This document shows positions 1-8,670 of a stretch of 64,000 bases of DNA, piece after piece (the stretch's first letter is position 1; each line of letters opens with the position of its first letter). Location of the stretch: the NCBI GenBank assembly GCA_027603945.1, contig JADIIU010000005.1:124001-188000 (forward strand). Direction: 5' to 3'. A program made the position numbers and the translations under genes. This DNA is from Terramyces sp. JEL0728. Its lineage: Eukaryota > Chytridiomycota > Chytridiomycetes > Rhizophydiales > Terramycetaceae. Below the pieces are notes generated by a model, which was not told the origin of the DNA, did no database searches, and saw only the letters and a program-made list of their open reading frames with translations.

Positions 1-2406
1 TTTGGACGATTTTCTTCATTTGAAGTTCATCTTCTTCAGTCATTTGACGAGTGGCCTTGGCAGCAACTTCTCTGTCTTCGCCGTATTGGTATCTCCATCT
101 GATATATTCGTTAGGAGTTTTGTCCAAATGCTGTTCGACGTGGTGGAAAGCGTGTTGGGCAACGTAAGCAACTCTCAAGTTAGGGTGCTTGACGACATCA
201 CCAGTGTCTGGGATGACTTCTCCGGTAAGGACTTTGATGGCGGTGGATTTACCAGCACCATTTGGCCCGATAACAGCAACACGAGAGTTCAAAGAACATT
301 GCAAGGAGACATCAAACAAGGATTGACGGGTAGCGCCAGGGTAGGTAAAGTTGATGTTGGTCATCTTCAAAATAGCCTTGTCCTTGGATTTGACACCATC
401 GAGGAAACCAGGTTCTGGGAACTTGAAGGAGAATGCAGCAGCAGACAATTCGTAGTAAGACTTTGCTTCTGGCTTTTGTTCGACGAATTTGGACAAGTTG
501 CCCTTGTATGCCTTCAATTTTCTGTTTTCGTAGTGGATAATGTGGGTACATACTCTGTCGAGGAAACTAGAATCGTGAGAAACAATCATGGAAGTAACAT
601 CCTTTAATCCAACCAAGTAATCGCACAACCAAGTGACGTTGGCAACATCCAAGTGGTTGGTAGGTTCATCAAGCAACAAGATATCGGCGTTTTCCATCAT
701 GGCTCTGGCCAATTCGAGCTTCATCTTCCAACCACCAGACAGGGAACCAACTGGTTGGGAACGACGGTATTCATCGAAAGCAAAGGATTCCAAAACACCA
801 GCAACCCAGTCTCTTTCGAATTCCTTGTCAAACAAACAAAAGTCCAAGACAGACAAGTCAGCTTCGGAAGCTTGGAGTTTGTGTTCAACGAAAACAGTCT
901 TGAGTTCGTCGGCCGGAGGGAAACCTTCAACTTGTCCGTTGGCAATAGCACGCATAAGAGTAGATTTACCACATCCGTTAGGACCGCAAAGACCGTAACG
1001 TTGACCTCTGGTCAGACGGAGTTTGGTGTTGTTCAAAAGAATCATACCACCGTACGCCAATGAGAATTCACAGTTACACAATTCTTCACCTTCATCAGCA
1101 TCATAGACATCAGCTTCCTTTTGGCGGAGTTTGTCCAATTCAGCGTAGTGGTCCAAAATTGGCTTGATGACTTTCTTGGAGTTTTCGTGTCCAAGAACTG
1201 GGTCAAGGTATGGAGTAACGCAAGTAGCCCAGTCAGCAAGGGCCAATACTCTGGAGTTGAACATGACAATAATCAAAGAAGCAACAAATCTGGCAGTGTC
1301 AACATCAAAAGTCTTTTCAGCAACCTTTTTGGTTTCGGCAAGAAGCATGTCAACAGCAACTTGGTGTTCTTTTTCCAAACGGGCTTCGACAGCAGCAGGG
1401 TCTTCGATTTCAGCAGAAGAACCACCACCGACTCTGATAAGAGTGGCTCTAGCGTTGGATGCAACGTTTCTAAGTTCTGGATCAGCAGCAATTTCAATGG
1501 TTCTATCTAAACCTGGCATGAGTTTAGGCAAGAACTGATGGGCATCAGCTGGGTTTTCTACAAGTTTACACATGTTATCAATAATAACACAGTTTTGACG
1601 TAAAACAGCAGGTTTACGTTCGGTAAGAGCACGAACCAACAAAGGAACCATGATGGCAAGAGTTGGAGCTTTGATTTCTTGGACAAAGGTGGTAGCAGCG
1701 AGCTTGAAAACACACTCTGGTACTTCTTCTGGTCTAGAGATACAAGAAATAAGAGCTGGCAAGAATGGAATAACGTCAATGTTATCCAAAGTGCCGCAGA
1801 CTTGGGTCATGCACTCGGTAGCAGCAACTTTAACCTGTTGTTAATCATTCTTCTTACTTCAGGTTTAGTAGCCCACATAGTGTCAGAGACAACTGGGACA
1901 ATTAGTGGTAAACATTCTTGAACTTGTGAAGCAGAGGTTTTGGTGAGGTTGCCCAAGAATTGAAGGGCAGCAAACTTTGTTTGCCATTTCTTTTCGTTGG
2001 ACAAGTTTTCCAACAAAATAGGAACAAGAATTGGGACGGCAAAACGAGATGGGAGAGCCATCAAGGAATCAGCTGCCAATTTAGCAGCGTCTCTAACAGA
2101 AGCTTGTTTGTCACCATATCCATTGAGAATAGCCGTGAGCTCTGGAATTAAATATGGTTCAGCAGGATGTCCCAACTGAGCAGCCAATTCCTTGTATGCA
2201 AACATAGCACCTTCTCTAGCATAGTCTGCTTTTTTGTTAAGACCAGCTTGCTTCAAAGTAGCTAAAACTTGGCATTCAATCAAGCCAAAAGAATAACCAG
2301 CGGTTTTGACAGTAGCTGCCAAGTCAGAAGCAGCCTTTTGACGTTCTTCAACTGGAGAGTTGGAAATGACGTTGGTCAGTAAGTCAGCGATTTGTTTTTG
2401 AGCCAT
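1..2406 (-). CDS. eEF3: Translation elongation factor 3 (ABC-F ATPase), C-terminus beyond window
   Basis: Ribosome-associated ATPase that helps release deacylated tRNA from the E site during cytosolic elongation; essential in fungi and also known from some other protists. The start is ATG at 2406. The N-terminal ~320 residues are HEAT repeats. The first ABC domain follows, with Walker A GPNGCGKST, signature LSGGWKMKLELARAMM and Walker B LLLDEPTNHLD. The second ABC domain has GPNGAGKST, and a chromodomain-like insert (EYIRWRYQYGED) comes just before the window edge. One 23-nt intron at 1835-1857 joins ATKPE to VKVAATECMTQV. The remaining second ABC domain and basic tail lie outside the window. 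Codon choice is strongly biased and more uniform than in neighbouring genes, as expected for an abundant protein. Identification is near certain; only the C-terminus is missing because of the cut. Confidence 0.97.
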
Positions 2407-2889
2407 CTACATTAGCGAAAAAATTACAGTTTAAATAATTAGCTGACAGAAGTGTAGTCTAAAAAAAATTTTTTTTGTTTAAATACCTGGACGGTGGGCG
2501 TGGCTGTCCGCGGGTTTTAATTGGTCAATCTAATTTTTCAAAGTTTCACAAAAGATTGGGATCTTTAAGCAACAGCAGTTCTTTCCAGCGAATGCGCCAT
2601 TTTCACGAGTAGATTTGAATATTGCAACCCCCACCAGCGTAATTTATGTTTTTTCCTTATCGCCCTATCGCGCTGCACGTTTTTTTAGTCATTTCCAATC
2701 ATTCTAGAAAACACGTGATAGCAGCCATGCTTCGTGCTACCAAAATTGTTCCCACCTGAAACACGATAGAACAATGGAGACTGAGTAATTCCATGCGTCA
2801 AGTGTTTCATATTAAACTTTTTCAGTTTCAATTTCATTCAAAAAATTTTGTGTAGCAATAAATTTTCCACCAGAGAATAAAAACGTGCG
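2407..2889. promoter_or_regulatory. Divergent intergenic region between eEF3 and MLH3
   Basis: 483 bp separate the two divergent start codons, the largest gene-free stretch in the window. Visible elements are a GC-rich patch at about 2490-2512 (GGTGGGCGTGGCTGTCCGCG), a CCAAT-box-like ATTGGTCAAT near 2520, a CACGTG E-box at 2712-2717 and A/T-rich runs near each start. The GC-rich and CCAAT elements are nearer eEF3 and probably serve that highly expressed gene. I see no ORF, tRNA or repeat here. Assignment of elements is inference. Confidence 0.5.
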
Positions 2890-4484
2890 ATGGAGAAAAT
2901 ATCGGCTCTGTATAGCTTGGACTCTTGCAAGAAGGTCTGCATTGAATTGCTCTTGAATAGCATTGATTCCCACTCCACAAGCACAGAAATAATGGTGAAC
3001 TGGAGGGATTTTTCTGTCTCATGTTATGACAACGGACTGGGATTTGCTGATTTGCATCCAATTGGTACCGCACATGGTTTTCGATCGCTGACCTAGTTGA
3101 ATCTAATAGTACTTATGGGTTTAGAGGAAGGGGTATTTGGCTTTAACCAAGCACTATACAACATTGCAATGATCAGTAGGGAGCTTGAGATAATTTCAAA
3201 GCATGAGAATACAGTTAATTACAAGATCGTAAAGCAAGGAGAGCAAGAGGTTAAACGACTGCTGCTCGGGAAAGGTACCACAGTCAGTTGCCGAGGAGTA
3301 TTCCACTCTACTCCAATGAGACAAGCTGTGGATGAATCGGATATCAAAAAAGAATTCATCCGATATGCGTTAATTAACCCTCAAGTAGCAATTTCATATC
3401 AATCAGAGCACTTGAAGTTCTCGTTGGAGAGGACAAAGTCCAGTTTGCACTCGTTTGAGAGAATTTATGGAACACAGGCAACTGAAATCCCTGAATTTGT
3501 CAGAGGCGACTTTAAAATATCTGGTTTTCACTATCAGATGGACAAACAGTTTGTCTATGTAAACAAAATACCAACCACTCTGTTGATGAAATTTTGCAGG
3601 AAATTGCTATTTGGATTTGTTCTTGATTTACGCGTTCCAGAATATTTCATTGATAGAAATGGAGAAATGATGTTCCAAGTATATTATTTTGATGCAGGAT
3701 TTAAGCTTTCTTGAGCACTTGATTGCTGAGGCACTTGGATCATCTGATGCCAAAGAAGCACATGATGTAAAACTAGAACAGCGCAATAATTTATCCAGGC
3801 CAGTGTTGATATCCAGTAATGCTAGGCCGCTATTAATCGAAAAGAGTATCGGCAGTTGGGTGAATCTGGTAAAGCTAGTGAAACAGACGATCCCCAAACC
3901 AAAACACTCGTTTGAAATCAACCTTGATTCTGAACAGCTAAACAGCTTGAGAGTAGTTGGACAAGTTGACAGGAAATTCATTGCTTGCGAAACTAATGGG
4001 TTGATACTTGTTCTTGACCAACATGCTGTAGATGAGCGAATCAAGTTGGAGCAATACTTGCATCAATTCAAAACTCAAATCAAGCCATTACAGTACGGAT
4101 TCCGATTCAACGCCTATTATCAAGAGCTAATTAAGCAATATTCCAAAAAACTACTTGGAATTGGCATAACAATGAAAAATGCAGGATTTGCAGTCACCAG
4201 AGACTACAGAACAAACGATATAAGGATTCTTGTTAATCTCATCCAAGAATCCTTGGAATATTTCGACAAGGTTGGTCTGAATCTGATTCCCAACCCAGTT
4301 GTAGATCATTTCAAATCAAAGGCTTGTAGATCTGCAATCATGTTTGGCGCCAAATTAAGTAACAACGAATGTGAAAAGCTATTGGGTGAATTGCTACAGT
4401 GCAAGGTAAATTGATGCTCAATAGTTTCCATTCCAATGCGCTCATGGCCGACCATCAATTGCTCCGTTGATTTCGTATAAATAA
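2890..4484 (+). CDS. MLH3: MutL homologue MLH3 (meiotic crossover endonuclease subunit)
   Basis: The MLH1-MLH3 heterodimer (MutL-gamma) nicks joint molecules to make meiotic crossovers. The model is 505 residues from four introns (3077-3096, 3133-3151, 3679-3697, 4406-4424; 20, 19, 19, 19 nt). The GHKL ATPase has the N-box ELLLNSID, DNGLGF, and after splicing YGFRGRALYNIAMIS. The C-terminal half has the endonuclease motif DQHAVDERIKLE, ACRSAI and, in the last exon, FPFQCAHGRP, all MLH3-type. The glutamate and asparagine of the N-box are kept. Two oddities: the normally invariant GFRGEA reads GFRGRA, and the segment that usually contains TSK between DNG and YGFRG is short. The protein is much shorter than animal MLH3 because the central linker is small. 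PMS1/PMS2 is excluded by the C-terminal motifs. MSH4, its pathway partner, lies about 4 kb downstream. Confidence 0.93.
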
Positions 4485-4697
4485 ACGCATCTGTAAATTG
4501 CGAATGAGTGTTTCCCTTTGTGTTGATTGTGCTGCCCTCCCCGAATGATGTTACCGAGCAATAGTCTGGCTATGATAAAGCTTTTATTCTGTCAAGCCAT
4601 TTCTATTGTGTTCTGATTTCGATTACACAGCCAATTTTGTATCTGGCTATGATACAGCAAAGAATAAATACTGACTGGAAGGAATGAAGACCAAAGT

Positions 4698-5912
4698 ATG
4701 AACGAGAGACAAATATGCTGGATAATCTGCTTTGCTGTATCACTGTCAATCTTTCTCCCAGTATTCTTGATTTACAACCTGCCAGAAATTGAACGAGCCA
4801 GCTATACCCCATCAACATGCACTTTCAAGAACTCTACAATTACCACAAAATACTGCTGCTCTGTTACTTGCACCTCATGCTCCGAATCTCCGTCGAATAT
4901 CAAAGAATGCGGCAGCTTGGTGGATATTTACAATTCGCGTAATCCTAGCAACTGTTCAAGTACAAATAGTTGTGCGGTAGACGGCGAAATGTGTTATGGA
5001 GGCTACAAATGCTGCACTACTTGCTGCCAGACCTGCAAAAGCTGTTCTACTTCCTGCGATTCAAAAGGGAATAACTGCAAGGAAAGTTGTACTTCTTATG
5101 ACTGTAACTGCTATTGTTGCTCTGATGTAAATCATTTACTGTGCAATGTAAATTGCCCAATTTGCTATACCGTCGTAGCTGATGTTTCGTTTATCCTGTC
5201 CAGCGGATCTCTGAAAAACGGAACAGTCACTCAAGATATGGGACCAAACAACTCTCATGACGCTCAGAGTTTCTTGGATACCCACAAGTCTGGATTTCAA
5301 CAAACTTGCTACTACAATCCAAAGGATCCAAATACAGTGCTGCTTGACATTAGCTACACTCCATCGAAATGGGTATGGTTTGCTTTTGGAACCCTGCCTT
5401 TGTTTGTAACGCTGGTTTACGGGTCATACATTGTACTGGACGAAATGCAGGCCAGTTACATTCCAAGCAACATGTGGTTTATCTGGGTTGGAATAGTGTT
5501 CCCGATCGTTATATTTCTTCCAATCAGAATATGGGGGATCCTAGACTACACAGGAACACGGGTGTTTACTTTTCTGATTTGCATCCTTGTAGGAATTGGT
5601 TACTTGCCTGTGTACGTCAATCTCCGAAGCCTTTCAGTATTTGCAGCAGTGTTCTTGTATCTGGTGATATCTTTTATTCCATTCTCAATCCTACTGCCAT
5701 TCTTTATCATCGAAGCCAATGGACCAGCGATCGCAATATGCTCAATCATTTCCCTGGTATGGGCAATTTTCAGTCCAATATTCATCGTAAATATCTCAGA
5801 AGCAATTAAAAAGTTTCAAGAAAGACTAGCTGAACGCTCGAGGGTTATAGTTGAAAACATTGCCCCTATCCCAACTACTGGGAATGATCAATTACCACCG
5901 TATAGTAAATAA
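4698..5912 (+). CDS. Cysteine-rich multi-pass membrane protein, paralogue A
   Basis: I do not recognise a named family. This intronless 404-residue protein has a first hydrophobic helix at residues ~7-27 followed by NLPEIERASYTPSTC. A ~180-residue ectodomain is very rich in Cys (CCTTCCQTCKSCSTSC, SYDCNCYCC, CPICYT). Five more hydrophobic segments follow between residues ~225 and 375, and a short polar tail ends in LPPYSK. Several NxS/T sites suggest the Cys-rich part is lumenal or extracellular. It aligns along its first ~300 residues with the protein at 7145-8555, sharing the LPEI..A(S/A)YT start, the Cys spacing, CYYNPKDPNTV/CYYDPKNMATV and the SYT..KW/SW transition. Paralogue A has two extra C-terminal helices and lacks the proline-rich tail of B. 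A surface or lysosomal receptor-like role is only a guess. Confidence 0.85.
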   Translation: MNERQICWIICFAVSLSIFLPVFLIYNLPEIERASYTPSTCTFKNSTITTKYCCSVTCTSCSESPSNIKECGSLVDIYNSRNPSNCSSTNSCAVDGEMCYGGYKCCTTCCQTCKSCSTSCDSKGNNCKESCTSYDCNCYCCSDVNHLLCNVNCPICYTVVADVSFILSSGSLKNGTVTQDMGPNNSHDAQSFLDTHKSGFQQTCYYNPKDPNTVLLDISYTPSKWVWFAFGTLPLFVTLVYGSYIVLDEMQASYIPSNMWFIWVGIVFPIVIFLPIRIWGILDYTGTRVFTFLICILVGIGYLPVYVNLRSLSVFAAVFLYLVISFIPFSILLPFFIIEANGPAIAICSIISLVWAIFSPIFIVNISEAIKKFQERLAERSRVIVENIAPIPTTGNDQLPPYSK

Positions 5913-6353
5913 ATAAGCAAATAATTGAATGTATTGAATTGCGGATAGGGATCTATATCCAGTACTAGTTGATAGGATAATGAATCTCTCTGCCCTTCCA
6001 TGTTTGCTGTCCGACAGATATTGGTACGGATTTCCATTGGATAACAATGTGCCGTTCGGTTGCTATATTTTCAATTATATCACCAAATGTCATTATCTGG
6101 AGCATAGGAAATCGGGTTCCATAATTACTTTGGAAGAAGAACTGTTAAAGTATCTTTTCTTGAAGAATTCTGGACTGAATTTGGAGGGGCCAACAGTTTC
6201 TTTATAGACACTGGTTTGCTTTTGCTTGGCAACTCTTCTTTCCGCAGCAAAGCAATTCGTTTGTATTTCAAAAACATAATAACGAGAATGATTGTATGCA
6301 TACACACTAATGCATGCTGTGTAAAGTACAAGTAATTCCTTGAATAGTCTAGA
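5913..6353. other. Mostly non-coding gap between paralogue A and a membrane protein
   Basis: 441 bp between two gene ends (stop of paralogue A on +, stop of the 6354-7112 gene on -). It contains only short, mutually overlapping ORFs: one on - at 6125-6331 (listed separately) and one on + at 5980-6207 (75 codons). Neither has a family I recognise, and neither gains length by splicing with 18-27 nt introns. I see no RNA gene or repeat. The simplest reading is 3' flanking sequence of two convergent genes with one possible small gene. Confidence 0.4.
6125..6331 (-). CDS. Possible small single-pass membrane protein
   Basis: 68-codon ORF starting at ATG 6331. It begins MYFTQHALVCMHTIILVIMF, a hydrophobic segment of about 18 residues, followed by a basic stretch (KYKRIALLRKEELPSKSK) and a polar tail. 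The order hydrophobic-then-basic is typical of a small type III or tail-in membrane protein. It has no recognisable homology and overlaps a 75-codon ORF on the other strand, so it may be chance. Confidence 0.25.
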   Translation of the reverse strand: MYFTQHALVCMHTIILVIMFLKYKRIALLRKEELPSKSKPVSIKKLLAPPNSVQNSSRKDTLTVLLPK

Positions 6354-7112
6354 TTAGGATGGAATACCCTCTGGGGCTTCGAAATTAATGTAAACCAGAA
6401 ACCCGATGGCAGCCCAGCTGTTAATTATAGCAACGATGTTTCCTACAATCAATTGGGCAATTTCTGCCTTAATAACAGTAGTTTCCGTGACTTCTGAATC
6501 TATCTCGAACCTTTTCAATTTGCGATACAGAATCATGGAGAGAAATATGCCAATGAAATTATCAAATATTAGTGATGTGAGAGTTTCCAATATTTCAATG
6601 TAATTTAGCATTTGCGTGTATCCTGGTACGTAATTCTGCGTTACATGTACAGCAGCTGTGAAGAGAAATAAAACAGAATATGATGCAATGAGAAAGTCGA
6701 TTTTGTTTTTGGTTATTCGATCATCCAGAACTTTGAAAGTGTTGAGCGTCTGGATGTTTATTAGAATTAGGGATAATCCAGTTATGTGCGCTTCTAATAT
6801 GAGCAGATCATTATTGAGACCATTGATGATACTTTCGTGGATATTCAATGGTGGGAGGTTGGTTATTGCCATTCGATGCGCAAGGCTGATTAAATCAAAA
6901 ACAAGGACCACTGAAATAAATCTGCTGTATTTCTTTTGGAATAATCCATTGTATTCATAATAAAACAATACCAGAATCGATACAATTGCTATTGATATTA
7001 CAATGTTAGAAACTAGGAATAAGATCATATCGGTGGTTACGTCAACTTTAATTGTGGGCAAAGAACAGACGGATGGGCAGTTTATTTCAACCAAAGATAA
7101 CAAAGCTATCAC
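6354..7112 (-). CDS. Unrecognised multi-pass (6-7 TM) membrane protein
   Basis: Intronless 252-residue protein. Hydrophobic helices are visible at about residues 29-52 (MILFLVSNIVISIAIVSILV), 64-84, 107-126, 141-163, 184-203 and 221-244. A short Cys-containing N-terminus (EINCPSVCSLP) may be lumenal. The spacing is compatible with a seven-helix receptor-like fold, but I see no DRY, NPxxY or other diagnostic motif, so no family is assigned. It sits between the two related Cys-rich membrane proteins and is transcribed divergently from paralogue B with only 32 bp between start codons, so the two probably share a promoter. Whether the three proteins work together is an inference from position only. 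Confidence 0.75.
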   Translation of the reverse strand: MIALLSLVEINCPSVCSLPTIKVDVTTDMILFLVSNIVISIAIVSILVLFYYEYNGLFQKKYSRFISVVLVFDLISLAHRMAITNLPPLNIHESIINGLNNDLLILEAHITGLSLILINIQTLNTFKVLDDRITKNKIDFLIASYSVLFLFTAAVHVTQNYVPGYTQMLNYIEILETLTSLIFDNFIGIFLSMILYRKLKRFEIDSEVTETTVIKAEIAQLIVGNIVAIINSWAAIGFLVYINFEAPEGIPS

Positions 7113-7144
7113 AGAGTATCGGGCTCATACTATAAAAATAGAAT
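7113..7144. promoter_or_regulatory. 32-bp divergent spacer (multi-TM protein / Cys-rich paralogue B)
   Basis: Only 32 bp lie between the two divergent ATG codons (62 bp if paralogue B starts at its second Met, 7175). The spacer contains a TATAAAA run at about 7130. Transcription of both genes must start within the spacer or within the neighbouring coding sequence. Confidence 0.4.
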
Positions 7145-8555
7145 TTGGAGGGAGAAATCTTTCCAAAACGCGCCATGATCCAGTGTAAAACTATAGGGTT
7201 CATTGTCGGATTGGTGATAGCAAGTGCGGTATTCTTTCCGGTTTTCTTTAAAGTAAATCTTCCGGAAATACAACGGGCAGCATACACACAAACAACGTGT
7301 CAAAACCTTAATTCAACGATTGTCTCGCGGTACTGCTGCTACTCTACTTGTTCAAGCTGTAGTAGCTCTGTATTTGGCACATCAGATTGTGGACCGTTGA
7401 TTAACACGTACAATTCGTATTCTCCTAGCGCCTGTTCCAGCAATACCACCAATCAATGTCCTACACAAGGCCAGACGTGCGGAAGTGGGTATAAATGCTG
7501 TGATACATGCTGCGATACATGCACTTCGTGTACCACATCGTGCTCAAACAATGTATGTACTCAATCGTGCCATTCATACGATTGCAACTGCTACTGCTGC
7601 CAGAGTGTCAACAATTTACTGTGTACAATTTCCTGCCCTTTATGCTATACAGCAGATATAGAGGTTTCATATCCAGTGTCTGGAGGATCGCAAGTTGCTA
7701 CTTATTCGCAAGATTTCAAAACTGATTTAACTTTGGCAAAAGCATTGGTCAATTCCAAGCCCGTAGGTGGTTCAGAATCGTGCTACTATGACCCAAAAAA
7801 TATGGCAACAGTAACGTTTGATGTTTCGTATACAGTTGGCAGTTGGGTTGGGTTTGGAGTCGTAGCACTGCTCATGTGGACAGTGTTGGTTTATGGGACA
7901 AAAATTTTTATATGCGACAATTACTGCCCGAATTATTCTAATGCAGCCAACATTTTTCTATGGTTTGGGATTCTGTTGCCGTTTGGATTGTTCTTGCCTC
8001 TGAAACTAGCTGCTAGAGTCGACGATAAGACCAGAAATGATTTTCTATACGCAATGATAGCCTCAATTATTATTGGAGTAGTCCCGCTGGCAATTGCCCG
8101 ACGATACAATAGAAGAACACAGGCAGCAGTTGAAGCAGTCAAGCTTGGTAATTCAAACTAATGTAGATGGACACGTGGAAACAGTACAAATCACCCAAAG
8201 TGGAATTATCATCCCGGGAGTATTAGCAAATGATATCAGAGTTCAGCAGCCTTCTAATGCATACGCATCTCCAACTTTTCCGCAGAGGATATATCAACCT
8301 CCAAACAATCCGCCACCTGGATCTTTTATACCTCCAAATCAAACTCCAGGATATTACCAACCACCTCCTGGTCCTCCGCCCACCCAATACAAATCTACAG
8401 ATGGATTGATGCAGTCTTCCCAAGCACTGCCACAGTATCCTAATGGTGTCTATCAACCGCCAAGCAATCCACCACCAGGTGTGTATCAACCTCAAAACTC
8501 TGCTTCCAACTTGCATTACCTACCACCAAAAGGACCTCCTCCAGGTTCAAATTGA
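7145..8555 (+). CDS. Cysteine-rich multi-pass membrane protein, paralogue B, with proline-rich tail
   Basis: 463 residues from two exons; a 19-nt intron at 8148-8166 joins the membrane part (..EAVKL) to the tail (DGHVETVQITQSG). The start may be 7145 or, by comparison with paralogue A, the Met at 7175 (MIQCKTIGFIVG). After a first helix comes a Cys-rich ectodomain (GYKCCDTCCDTCTSCTTSC, HSYDCNCYCC) like that of the 4698-5912 protein, then three further helices. The cytosolic tail is about 130 residues, rich in Pro, Tyr and Gln, with three imperfect repeats of the type (I/V)YQPPxNPPPG. Such tails commonly recruit WW or SH3 adaptors, but I see no canonical PPxY. The A/B pair looks like a local duplication with divergent C-termini. 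Function unknown. Confidence 0.87.
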
Positions 8556-8670
8556 CCCACAAGGTGAAAACGCTAATTCTTTCTATTCCGGCTACTCCAG
8601 GATTCGAAACCTTAACCTTAATTTTTGGTTTTTAAACAACTCAAGATTTATAGTTTCTAATAAAATACTT

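Noticed and set aside
2890..3714. Frameshifted or broken MLH3 (stop after GFRSLT, change of frame twice)
   Set aside because: Three ultrashort introns (3077-3096, 3133-3151, 3679-3697) with normal borders restore one continuous MutL reading frame; no pseudogene is needed.
5980..6207. 75-codon plus-strand ORF
   Set aside because: No hydrophobic or domain signal, no splice support, and it overlaps an opposite-strand ORF of similar length. Kept only as part of the gap description.
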